Positions 1-12,200 of a stretch of DNA of 64,000 nt are shown here, piece by piece. Under the pieces are notes generated by a model that saw only the letters and a program-made list of their open reading frames with translations, had not been told where the DNA came from and did no database searches. The stretch lies in assembly GCF_022539665.2 (NCBI RefSeq), contig NC_081331.1, positions 4,250,501 through 4,314,500 of the forward strand. Reading direction: 5' to 3'. This DNA is from Daphnia carinata. Lineage: Eukaryota > Arthropoda > Branchiopoda > Diplostraca > Daphniidae. The position numbers and the translations under genes are program-made. Each line of letters begins with the position of its first letter. Within the stretch, counting starts at the first letter, position 1.

Positions 1-78
1 ATTTACAATAATAATGAAAAAAAATTATCTATGCCTATATAAGATATAAAAAAGGCAGCGAGTTAGGTGATATAGTAC

Positions 79-421
79 CTTTGATTTGAAGATTTTCAGC
101 AGTTCGAAAGAACGAGGCCATATCACACCCAGCTGATACAACCACCTCTCCTGAATACATGAAGGTGAGCAAAGAATGCAGATCCTTGAGCGGCACCCCC
201 TGGAGGAACACAACAGGATGCTGGTGCTCAGGCACTTTGCTGAGGATTTCAAGAAAGTAAGGGCTGCAAGCTGATAGAATGACACGGTGAGCGGGGAACA
301 CCCTTCCCTCAGAGCAGAGGATCACATCTGTGAAGGTATCATGCCTCCACAGGTCCTCTACCACAGCAGCAAAATTCTGCTGGTGGTTATTCCACCGCAG
401 AACAAATTCTTCAGCTGCCAT
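79..421 (-). CDS. BTB/POZ-domain protein, first coding exon (partial gene)
   Basis: The exon starts at an ATG on the minus strand (cat at 419-421) and encodes about 114 residues. They form nearly a whole BTB/POZ domain of the tramtrack/bric-a-brac/lola class: the N-terminal LRWNNHQ signature, then TDVILCSEGR, PAHRVILSACSPYF, a FMYSGEV segment and a closing AENLQIKG. This fold mediates dimerisation, and in arthropod nuclear proteins it usually precedes zinc fingers or a Pipsqueak-type DNA-binding domain further downstream. The exon ends at a donor reading AAAG|GTACTA after phase 1, so the remaining exons lie left of the window. Without the C-terminal part it cannot be assigned to lola, ttk, broad or a relative. 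The BTB identification is firm. A role as transcription regulator is inferred from the family. Confidence 0.87.
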
Positions 422-1830
422 TCTTTGTTTGCCTTAAAGTCTATTCAAGTCTTCAGGATTATGGGCAAGGTATTCCAAGTTCACATAGTAAAGGTGCAGT
501 AAAGTCCGACCTTCATCACAAACTAACACAGCTGGGAGCTAGCTTGCTGTTTTCACAATTATGTACAACAGACTGTCCTGCAAAAGATTGACAAATTAGT
601 AAAGATCACTTTTAGACCCCTCAGGTACACAAACTTTATCGATTTTTCCGCAAAAAAAAACTCGCCACATCACAAAAAAACACATTGAACAATTAATAAC
701 GCGACTAAACGAATCCTAATTCACTATTATAATGTGTTGTCACTTCAAAATAACACATTAATTTACCTTTACACTGCAAGACAGGGGCAGCCCCTACAAC
801 AGCGCTGTTTACGACGCAAATGTCATGTCGACAGCTGTGTGTAAAACAGCACAGGCGAAATAGGGTTGTGCTAGCCTCTGTGGGCAACACCAGCGGCTAT
901 CATCGATATATATTTTTTTAATACTTAGAGTTGGATGATGTAAGTTTGATACGACTCGCCAGCAAAATTTCACAAGGACAAGTCGTCAGAAATAGTTTCA
1001 TGAGAAATGGATGCCATCGAATCACAATTTTTCACGCTCCCAAGTGAACGAGCATTAAACATTTGTTTATCCATAAAATTCGGGAGGAAAAAAAGAATGT
1101 TTTAACGACCGGTTTGATCTTCCCGCGGTTGCCAGACTCATCTAAATCGTGAGAGGGAGGCTTTGTGTACCAGCAGACCCAGCAGTCGAGCAGATAACGA
1201 AATACTAAGATAAGAGGAAATATTTGTTTTTGCTGGTTAAAATGCTCTTGTGTTTTACGCCCAAACTGCTAACCTAATGTTCTACTAACCGATAAAATGT
1301 ACCATGTGTGCCATGTTAAATTTGCAATTACGGTACAATGACGAAATCAAATCAACCCATTATTCGATTATGCGTTAACAAAAAGATAATAAAAGAGGTA
1401 AAGTAAAAGCAAATACATATTTTTACTACACGTTTAGTATGAGATTTGTTGAGGGCGTAAAGATCAGCAAAATCTAACACCCGCGTACTTATGAAATAAG
1501 ACCGTTGCTGCAATGAAGGGGTTGGATGTCACGCGATTTCATTCCCATGCGAACTCAAATGGTATCATTTTCCATACCGTCTCCAACGAGTCGAAATGAT
1601 AAATCCGCCTTCAATTGCACTCGTTCGGGTGCAAGAGTAAAGGCGGAGTCGAAACGTTGCCTTAGTTGTAAACTTCAAAAAAGGAATTTCAGACCTTACG
1701 GAATGGTTTCTTTGCATACTAAAGTGGTGTTGGGCCTTGAAATTTGATCACAATGAGCTGTAGATACCCATGCGATATTACAGCCTACACGAACGTATTA
1801 CTTGCATATTTTATTTGCATACTGGAAAGG
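422..1830. other. Intergenic: BTB gene upstream region and kinase gene 3' flank
   Basis: I see no convincing coding exon here. Short ORFs at 705-890 (minus) and 1526-1747 (plus) lack domain features and normal flanking splice sites. The stretch contains the 5' flank and leader of the BTB gene on the left and the 3' flank of the eIF2 kinase gene on the right. Confidence 0.6.
1810..1815 (-). terminator. Polyadenylation signal AATAAA of the eIF2 kinase gene
   Basis: The minus strand reads AATAAA here, about 16 nt beyond the TGA stop of the kinase gene (1831-1833). Such a close canonical signal implies a very short 3' untranslated region. Cleavage would be expected 10-30 nt further left. Confidence 0.5.
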
Positions 1831-4686
1831 TCACTTTTGTTTTTTTGTCAGTGCTTCTATGATTAGGTCTTTTTCAGCTATTTGACGTCGTAAATCCTCG
1901 ATAATGGACCAAAGTTCATCTTTGCTGAAATGGCTCGTTGCTGATGCGGCAGTTTTGGAAGTAGGTGAATTGGAGTCGAGATAGGATATGATTTCTTCAG
2001 CAGACGGGCGTAATTCACGGTCACGCGAGATCATTTTCGTCACTAACATTGCCTAAAATAATAAATTAATTCGTTGATAAACGATTGAGAATATGAGTCT
2101 GGCGAAGTAAAATGACGCATTTAAAATCACCATTTTAGGCCATTTACGTTTCACTTCTTCTGATATTTCACAACGCGCTCGTAAATTTTCAATTGTCTTG
2201 TATCGTTCCATGTCCGTTTCGAAAGGGTTGAGCAATTCTAGGAGAACGATGCCCAGGCTATATATGTCGCTCTGCAATATCGAAAGTTTTGCACGTTTAT
2301 ATATTGTGTGATCATACACGATTTTTCTTTCTCACCTTGGCGTAAGATTCTCGACTGGTTAGTTGTTCTGGTGCTAAAAACAAATGTTTAAAAAATGAAG
2401 AAAGATTACAGAAGGTTGTAGAGAATCACTACCCCGTTTTCCCAAATTTTTCTTTTAACGAGTATAAAACAAAAAAATGCCGAAAAAAATCGCCCGACAT
2501 CAAGTCGTACCTACCAGCATATGTATGAGTTCCGACTCCCCGGGTGGCAGCGCGTGTTCCAACTAGTTGAGTATTAGAAAAATTATAGTTAGATAGTAAA
2601 AACACGAAAAACTGAAAACTAACAATCGAACCTGGTCTAGCTGTTGATAAAGCGCTTCCATTGGGTTCATTTGTGAATCCTAGTACTGCAAGCCCAAAAT
2701 CTCCAATTAACACCTGATTAGCTTCTGCATCGACAAATATGTTTTCCGGCTTCGACAACAGACAAGGGTTACGGTTAATGTGGTAAAAGGAAAATAATGT
2801 TAGATTTGGTATTTTACGCTGTCAAATTTTCGCACCATACCTTAATGTCCCGATGAATGATATTATTGTGATGTATGTAGTTTATTCCTTGTACTAATCG
2901 GCGGAAGATAGATAGCTCGAGGTCAATGCTATCGAGCGTGTTTTTTCGTTGGTTACGATCGTTCAGCCAATGTCGTAAAGTTTGTGGGCATAATTGCATC
3001 TGAATATAGAGTAACATGGCAGCAGATGAGAATACTCGGTCGTAAAGCAAGCTGCTGCTCAGAATGACACTTCCCTTGCCCACCTCGCGATGGCTTTGAT
3101 AACACCGCGAGGATGAATTGGTTTGTGTTTCAATTTTCTCCGCAACGATTCCATCACCTTTGAATAGAAATGCAAATACATAAATTTTCATCAAGCACCT
3201 GTGTCTTATTGGCTTACCGGTACGGCAGTCCACTCGACGTGTGCTACCAGTTCTTCCATAATTATACGAATAGGATGAACTGATAGATGTGGCTCTATGT
3301 TGAGAAGAAATACTTCAATCGCCGACATGTTTAAGCACTTTGCTGGAAAAGCGAGGCAAGACATGTATGAAAATAGTATGCGTCTACTTACTGTAAAGTT
3401 TGTGATGGATGACTATCCCGTGGGGACAGATTGGTTGGAGTTTCGCTTTCAAAAATAATACTGTCACCTAAGATATAGTATTAAAACTTATTCATTGACT
3501 AATTAACAGAGTGCTCAAATATTACTGCTGGAAGAATCTATTGGGTATGAGCTCAGAGCTATGTCGTGAGATTGGGATGAGCTGCTGATGTTTAGCGAGG
3601 ACGATAGTCGACCGTCTTGGGAAGAAATATCCATATGTCGAAGAATCTCACTGAATATGATACATGGAAATGATAAGTAAGCTGTTGAATTGAGAACGGG
3701 GGTATGAAAAACAATTACGTACCTTAATGTCTGTGGAGGACAATATTCCAACCATGCACTTTTATATGCCACTATATTTGGGTGATGGAGTTGAGACAAA
3801 AGATGCACTTCACGTAAAACTTTGGTAGCAGATCTCGGCCTAGAAAACAAAAAAAAAGTGGAATTCTTCATTAAGTGGAATATGTAGAAGCAACAAAAAA
3901 AGTTACAATAATGATTCAAAAAAAAAAAGGATCGAAACAATATCGAACCCGATTAGAATTTTTTTTACTGCATATTCCATGTTATCAAGAAAGTTATGAG
4001 CTTTGTAGACAACACCAAAACCTCCAGCTGCTATGAATTCCCTTTCTTTGAAATCCAGTTGATAGCGCGACGTAAACAGATGTTCGCTGCCATCGATTGA
4101 ACTCCTAGACATATAGGATTTTATAGTGTACAGCACTGCCAGGAAGAAAAGCAAAAAAGAAAAATTGTTAGAATGTAGCAAATTGTTACCAAATGCTCCC
4201 AGCAAGGGGGGATGAGTTAGCAACAGCCAAAGGGCCAGCTGTTGTAGGTGTTTGACTACTTGTGGCCAGCTGATGCTTTGCTAGGTAAAACAGTTTGTTT
4301 AAGTCAGAAGATATTTTTAACCTGACTCCATCCATTCCTGGAAAACCAGTGCTTCGAGGTAGGAGACGAAATGTAATGAAGTAACTTCGCAATGCTAAAA
4401 ATGAAAGCAAACAAAAAACCTAGGATGAGTTTAATTAGGTTAAACTATTTTGGTTCCTGAACTCACCATCATACAGCTCTTTTTGTTTTGCTGAATCTGT
4501 TTCGTACATGGCACACATTCTTTCTAACATACATTCTATAAGTAAAACATGTGGAAGCTGATGACGGACGCTAGTTGCAAGACTAGTAGATCCTTCTGCT
4601 ACTCCTGAAGATGTAAAAGTGAGTGTATTTCTGTCATTGTTTGTTTGTTTAGTTTTTCGTGTAAGTTGAACATCTAGGGCTCCCAT
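1831..4686 (-). CDS. EIF2AK1: Haem-regulated inhibitor-like eIF2-alpha kinase (EIF2AK1/HRI family), complete
   Basis: Thirteen exons join in frame to 625 residues, close to the roughly 630 of vertebrate HRI: 4467-4686, 4190-4394, 3949-4104, 3723-3839, 3526-3650, 3392-3467, 3218-3312, 2841-3157, 2632-2749, 2515-2562, 2336-2373, 2131-2271 and 1831-2052. The enzyme phosphorylates eIF2-alpha on serine to shut down general translation in stress. An N-terminal helical region (LPHVLLIECMLERMC) matches the HRI N-domain. The glycine loop is AAGGFGVVYK (167-176), the ATP lysine is K189 in YAVKKIL, and a Ser-rich kinase insert follows. Then come the catalytic loop HRDIKPEN (433-440), the DFG (454-456), an APEQL loop, the PFETDMER segment and a C-terminal helix with coiled-coil character. 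LREVHLLSQLHHPNIVAY and IQMQLC are typical of HRI rather than PERK or GCN2. Exon 7 has a weak acceptor but keeps the frame. Haem binding cannot be judged. Confidence 0.93.
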
Positions 4687-6244
4687 TAGTCACCCCACTT
4701 TAATATACATTTCATATCTGACCTCCATCTAGGGTTGTTATGGGCACAGGTAGGAAACTCATGTTTCCTCTAAATTTTCGCCGTTGATGAAATGGGAAAG
4801 GCTTTGCGCTGCTATCTTTCAGATAAGGATTTCCCATAATGGCAATTTACACCGACACCAATCAAGAATAGCAGCACAAGCACATAATGTGTGGCGACTT
4901 CAAATCAATGTTAGACTTTATTTCTTTACGTTCATTACATCTACTTTTGTGGAGAAATACAAAATGCATCAACACTTGGACTTTGCAGCATGCTTGTTTT
5001 GACTTTACATTTCGAGCAGCAGACCTCGCGATTCCGACGGCACTGCCACATCTGTAAAAGTTTAAACAAAGAAATTAAATCAAAATCTAATTCTAATTTT
5101 TAACCTGACTAACTATTAAAATGAATAAAGCCAAAAAATCTTGATGAAAATTTTCTTAAATTCAAAAGTTTATGAATTTTTGCCACGCAGCACAATGAAC
5201 ATAAAACAGTTGTTAAAGCGGTAGCAGTGTTTGAATTCGAAAAGGGCGCCATAAAAATGGGACTAGCAAAAGGGAACCCATACGTACAAGACGATCCATT
5301 TATTTTCCGTAGATGATCGCGTTTTATGTGACACTTCAAGATCAACATTTTTTAATATACGTGAAATTAAGTGTTAAACATTGCGTACATGTAGTTGAAA
5401 AGTGCATGCATGAAACATTCAGTTACAGACTTATTCCGTGAGTTAACGTTAAACTATCTTTCCCCATCTGTTTGGCCTTGAACCTTTTAACTTTGTTATT
5501 CCTACACTTGGATCATTATTAGTGAATGCCATTAACTTTTAAATTAGCAGCCATAGGTTGTCACACTTTTAAGGATGTTCTTGAATTCGATATGGTTGTG
5601 GTGGTAACAAATAATGGTGCTTGCAATCTATGCAAACCTGAAACAAATGAGGATCTATTTTACTCTGCCATATTGGAACACGAGGTCAAAGTGTTGGACT
5701 GACATTCGTTTGTTTCAGGCTAGCCGACCAATCGGCATATGAATACTATTTTGGGCGGCAATTAGTCAGTAGTTGTCCTTTCTTTGGCGTAACAGGTCGT
5801 TTCGTTCCTAGTGTCTCACGTTTCTGAGTGTGCCAAATAGGTAAGCCTTCCTATCCTTGCCATGTATTGTGGTGTACTTTTCGTTGATCAATTTAAGGAA
5901 AACTGCCAGTTAAGTTAAAATTGATCTCTTTTGGTGAATTTCGAAGTATTGTGGCCAATGAAACCGTGAATTGCTAAATGACATGATAGTTTCCAAGTAA
6001 AACAACCGTAAGCTACAATCTTACATTTTAGAAGCTAACATGCTTATCCCCAAGAGGCTTTACGTGAAATTGCTATTTTTATGGTTGTTTCCATTTGCTT
6101 TGTAGTATTCTGGCTGGAAAGGCAAATTTGTAAGGTCTTGATGATATCATTTAAGTCCAAATTTAGTGTTCATTCTGTATTTAAATTATCTTTCTGCAGG
6201 CTTGCCTATGGCTTTCAGCAACCAATACACCAAGTCAAAGTAAT
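4687..6244. promoter_or_regulatory. Divergent intergenic region between kinase and coiled-coil genes
   Basis: The kinase gene reads leftward from 4686 and the coiled-coil gene rightward from 6245, so these 1.56 kb must hold both promoters. ORFs at 4784-5002, 5109-5348 and 6081-6287 show no domain and are probably noise. On the plus strand an initiator TCAGT sits at 5766-5770. It is followed by a splice donor AAATAG|GTAAGC after 5840 and an acceptor TTTCTGCAG ending at 6199. No TATA box was recognised for either gene. Confidence 0.5.
5768..5840 (+). other. Probable non-coding first exon of the coiled-coil gene
   Basis: An arthropod initiator TCAGT (5766-5770) is followed by about 70 nt ending in a good donor (GTAAGC from 5841). 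The matching acceptor TTTCTGCAG ends at 6199, about 45 nt before the ATG at 6245. This would give a leader split by a 359-bp intron. It is inferred from consensus only; the exact start is a guess from the initiator. Confidence 0.4.
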
Positions 6245-9200
6245 ATGGAGAAAACATTCTTTGGGTTCCCACAACCCAAGTTTATGACAAAAAAACCTCG
6301 CCAGGAAAAGAGCAATGGGCCTGATTTACCATTTATCACTTGTGTGGTTAGTTCATCACCACAAAATCCTTCTTACTCGGAAACTCTGAAACCTGATGCA
6401 GGATTAGAAGAGTCTACTCCTCAAGAAGCTATATTTAGCTCCCATGTCCCCAGTATCTTTCAGCATCCTTTCAATTCGCCCACTGTATCTGGTGCAAATC
6501 AACCTTTTTCGCCTTCAAGCCTTCCCGCCGAATTTCCTTTTACCTCAAGAAGGAAACCACCAAAAACCTTTGTTACCAAACCTGTATTTCCTGTTTCACC
6601 TGTAGTGGCTTCATCGCCAAGTACACCATCACAACCGGCAAGTTTGGTTTCCAACAGTGACGTAGAAAAACCTGTTATCCATAGGCAACAATTGAACGCT
6701 TCGCTTCCGAGTTTTTTCCATCGTACGTCTTCAGAGTGTGTTTTTACACCGAAACGAAATCAAATCAAAGTCGAAATAAACCTTGAAGATCCTTCCCCAA
6801 TACCATCTCCCACTTCGTATGCTGAGGGCAATACTAGGCGTTTCAACACAAAATCACTTTTTGGCGGAGGTGGCTTTTCACGCGTGACAGGCGTGAACTC
6901 TGAGGTACAGCATGGTTAATGAAAAAAATATTTTTTTTGCAATAATTTTCATAGCCTTCTGAATACTATATTTCTAAGATTAATTATTGCATTCTTTTCC
7001 AGGAATTATCTACTGAAACTGGCGAACAACGGGCTGAACATGAAAATGCTGCAGCAAAAGAGTTCGAGGTTTCTGAGCACTCAAGCTTCTACCGGTTGCC
7101 GTTCCGTGATAGGATGAATGGGGAAAAATATGTTGAGGAAGGTAATTATTTATATTTGACCTGTTAGAATCAGATGAAGTTCTTTGTCTATTGTCATAGA
7201 AAGTATAGGTAAAATATTTGTCTTCTCCAGAACAAACGAAAACCAAGACGAACTGGGTAGATGCAACAAAATCTGACGAACGCAAAACTTCATTTGAAAG
7301 TAAATTACAAGCATTTACTAGCCAATTGCTAGCAGCTGCTGAGGAGGCACAGTCAACTGTCAAAGCCGAAAATGAATTCTTAAAAAAAGAATTAACCAGA
7401 GCACAAAAACACATTGTTAATTTGGAAGCGCAGTTTGATCAGTTGGAAAGAAACCAATCAGAGGTATGCTTGTCTTGTTCTAAAATCTTGCGCATACTAG
7501 AAAGGTGAAAAATTTTCTTTGTAATTTAAAGGCTATAAAGAAAGCCAATCATTTGTCGGTAGAGAAAGAGACTCTTAGGGACCATCTTCGAAATTTGCAA
7601 GAACAATTATCTGCTACCGAGGAAGAACTTGGGAAGAAACAAGGCCAATATGAAGAGATGGGTTTACAGTTAGCAGATAAGGAGCGACGCCTGAATGTGA
7701 CCCTAGATAACATCAAATCACTTGAGGAACTGACGCGTTCATCGGATGAACGCGTTTGCGAGCTGCAAACCCAACTGCAACTGGTTTTGACCGATCGGAC
7801 AGCTGTAATTGTCCCCCTTCAATTTAATTTGGTTAACAGGGATTACATGTATATTTTTTTTTAGGCGGATGAGAAAATTGTGACAATGTCTGAACTAGTA
7901 GATAGCCTCCGTGAGAATATTGTTGCATTGGAATTAGCGATGTCCGATGCCGAAAAAAAATTCCAATCAACCCTGAGTGGTTATCAAGACCAACAAGAGA
8001 AACTTAAAAAAGAAATCACCTTTTATCAAGAAACTGTATCTGCCTTAAACGACACCCGTAAAGAATATGACACCGTAAAAGGCGAACTTGGAAGCTGTAG
8101 AGAAGAATTGTCGAAGGTAAGCGTGCAAGGATTCAACAGCCCTTGGATTTTTGCTAAGGTTTTTTTTTCTGATTCCAGATAAAAGCAGATTCACAAGCGG
8201 GCTTGGAAGAGAATTTCAAACTTAAAGAACGTCTTGATTGTCTCAGTGAACAATACGCGACTTGTGAGCAATCTTCACGCGTAGCACAAGAAAACATCTC
8301 TACGTTGGAGAGAACAATCAGTAGTCAACACGATGAGATTCAACAGCTTAACCAGCGTTTGGAAACTTCTTCTACTGAGCTCACTAATGTATGCCATTTG
8401 TCTGATTGTAAAATATTCGATTTTTACTCTTCATATTGCCTTATTTAGAGCAGGGAGGAAGTGACAAACCTTTCGAAAGAACTCGAAACGTTGCGTCGTC
8501 AGACTTTCTCGTGGCAAAATCGTTTGAGTGCCTCCGAAGAAAAATTTCAGCTTGAGTTAACCAAAACGCAACAAGAGCTCAGTTGCGAAAGATTAGCACA
8601 CAGTGAAACTAATGTATCCGTCATGGCAGTTTTCATTGAAACCAGAAATATCGTGGAAACTCAAATAAAGGAGTTGGAAGGCAGTGCAATCGTGGCTGAA
8701 TGCGAAAACGATGCAATGAAGAAAGAACCTGACGGCGAAAGGGAGGCAGTTGCCGAGGAAAAACTCTGTTGGGAACTATGCAAAGATCACCTGGAAGCAT
8801 CCCTTCGTCTACTTTCAGCCGAATTGTGCAAGGTAATTTTTTTCTTGAATTTTCTTTAGCAGAACTGTAGCATTAATGTCATTTTCAGGTTCGGAGTACT
8901 ATAAAGACATTAAGTAATGAAAACGATTCGCTTAAATGTCAAGTGAATGGATTGCAAGAAAATATAAATGTCTCGAAATGCCAAATCGAATCATCTAAGC
9001 GAGAATTGCAAAACGAAAGAGTGTCGCATAATGAAACGAAATCCAGCTGGAAACAATGCAAGGATGAACTGCAAAATGAGAAAAAAGAACATTCGATTAA
9101 TTTGTTGAAAGTAAGTGCAGATTGTGCTTCCAATTTTGTGGAAAACCTTATCTGAAGTTATTGTGTTAGATTCAGAATACCTTGCACGTATTGAGCGGTC

Positions 9201-12200
9201 AAAAAGCTTCACTCGAAGCTCAAGTGAATAACCTAGAAGAAAATGTAATTGCAGCTGAACGCCAAAATGAAACAATCAAACAAGAATTGAGTAGTGAAAG
9301 AAACGCCCATCATGAAACAAAATCTAACTGGAAACTTTGCAAAGAGCAATTAGAAGATGAACAGCGTCAACATTCCCTTGATCTTTCTAGGGTTAGTATT
9401 TTTTTAATTTTATTATTTGGTTTGCTCTTCCCAGTCTAAAATTCGTCATGTTTAGCTTCAGAGTGCATTGCAGACTATGAGCGATCAAAAGAAGTTTGTA
9501 GACGCCCAAGTAACAGATTTGCAAAGTAATTTGGTTACAAAAGGCCGAAATCATGAATCGATTCGCGACAAGAACCTTTCACTTGAGCGTCAGCTGGAAT
9601 TTGCTGCAATAGAAATATCCACGGTTAGTATAACTACTATACCAACCTTTGATATTTGTCATAATTACCTAACATCTTGTTTATAGCTTAGGGCTGAAAT
9701 TCAAGAGCATTCTAACAGAAATCGTGACATCCAAGCACTGCTTGACGATATCCGAATGAAATCAGCATTGTCAGAAGAAAGCCTTCACGCAGACCTGAGT
9801 AAATGCCGCAAGGAACTGGATTCCCAGCAAGAATTGCAACGTGAGACTACGCGAAATTTGACGGAAACTCAGTTTAAGCTCCGCACTACAGAAGATATTT
9901 GCAACCAAGTTATGCTGGAACGTACCAATGTAATACTGGTGTAATTTAGAAATGGTTTTCCCATGCGTTTTAAAATGTGCGTTTCTATTGTAGCTTCAGT
10001 CTGATGTAGCTCATCTTGCAAAAGGTAAATTGGAGAACGAAGAAACGATCAAGCACTTGAAAGTGAAAATAGCTGCCCTGGAGAAAAACGTTGATACTGT
10101 AACAGCAAGTGATGCCTCACTAAACCAGACTTTAGACGTTTATGAAGACTTTATAAAAGCAGCCCATCAAAAATGCCAATTGATGTTTGCAGAATACTTA
10201 GAGGTAAATTGGATGCAAACCCTAGTTTCACTACAAAATCATCGTACACAGCAATAAGTTAACTTAATTTTTTTTTAGGCTGCGCTAAATGCCAAAGAAC
10301 TCACAGTTGAAATGAAAACATTGAATGAGAATTTTGAAACCATTTCAAAAAATGCCGAGAATGTTGACGAAGATTTGAAGAATTTCAATATTTCTTTTGA
10401 GAAGTTCCTTGCGTTGGAAACGATTTCTTCCCGAGAGATCCAGAATCGTCTAGTAACTGCAAATTCCCGACTTGCTGCATCGGATGAAGCACTCGAGAAG
10501 GCAGCAAACGAAAAGTCGTTGGTAAATATTTACACATATTTTTTTTTAAATTTTGTTGATGCATGAAATAAAGACATACCACGAAATTCCTAGCTAGAAA
10601 ACGCGATCAGCTTGGCTTCAGCTGAAAAACTTGAACTTGAAAAACAACTCGAAGTGGCCAGAGAAAATTCGCTAGCTTCAGAAGCGATTCTCAAACAACT
10701 TCACAACCGAAACAGTGCTCTAGAAGAAATGAAAACATCCTTGGATCAACAGATCGTGGATCTTGAAGAACGTGTCCGCTCGGTAGAGGCTGAACTGGTA
10801 GTTGCAACACCATCACTTATGTTTTTGATCCTAATCTGAAAGATTTTTTCCTTTCAAAGGCAAATGGAAAAGTCCGAGATCTGCAAAATGATAAAATAGA
10901 ATTAGAAGCTAAACTGGAGTCGCTTCATGATCAGTTGCAGACTTCACACTACAAATGTGAAAATGCAGTTGGAGTGTTGATTGCAGAAAAAGAGCAGCTT
11001 GCGGAAAAGGTCAAAACACTCACAGAAACCGCTACAAACTGGAAATCGTCAAACGAGAAATTCTGCGCTCGAAACTCAGCCCTAAAGAGTTCGCTTATAG
11101 CTTCAGGTCAGCAGATATCGGATCTCCATCAACGTATTAATACATTAGATACCGAACTAATCCTGGTAAGACGAAGTGCTGTTGTTTAGTTAAATGTTTG
11201 CAGTGATTGTTAATCCGAATATTTCAATTAAAGTCGAATGAAAAAATCAGAGATCTGGCAGTAGAAAAAACAAACCTAGAATCTCAACTGGGATCGCTTC
11301 GCCATCAATTGAAAGAGTCCCGAGAAAAATTCAACCGAGATCTGGAAAAATTGCGGCATCAGCTAGAAACCGAAAAAGCTTCCCATGAAAATTGCAAGTC
11401 GCGCCTTGCCACCATCTCCACTAGTCATCAGAAATCCATAAAGTTGACGGACGAGAAGAAACAGAAATGCCTCAAGGTATACATTTGTCAAGTAGATATA
11501 ATTGCATCGTGCCCTATCACATGAGAAACAGTATTTATGCACTTTGAATTTCTGGTTCAAGGTCGCGGTGGAATTAAATCAGAGAACGTTGGACGATAAG
11601 GATTTAAATGATCTGAAGAAAAAAGCTCCATCACCACCGTTAGCAGTTACTACGACGAACGAAAAATTTCAGAGGCGTCCGTTAAGCGACCATCATCAGC
11701 AATTAGAGAGAGGCAAAGAGTCCAAAAAAAATAAGGCTATCTGTGGTACTCCCTTAATGAATCGCAGCCCCACAAATCGTTCCAGAGATACCGTAAACAA
11801 TTCGACTAAGGTAAAGATTTCACAAAATTCCGTGTTAGTTTGATTTTACTAGCAGCTTCTACAGCAATTACTTTAATCACCAAACAAAATGTGATAGTTA
11901 AAACGGCCATTGTATGAGCTTGTTATGATTAAACCGTTATTTTCAATTCCTTTTTAACCCAGTGGTTTCCCTTTGCTCAGATTACAGATGTCGACAAACG
12001 TGACAGTAGACAAAACCACGAAGTACATGCATCGGTGACAGTTATTGAGGAATCTCCTCCTGCAGCTATTCGAAAGGTATGTTTCTTGTATAATGATCTC
12101 GGGTTTATCGTTTTAAACTATGGATTATTACAATTTTAACATTTAGACACGACCTCGGCGCGCTGTGGTTGTTGCCAATCGAAGCTTTCCTATCCAGTTG

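Noticed and set aside
705-890. 61-codon minus ORF upstream of the BTB exon
   Set aside because: No domain and no splice link to the BTB start.
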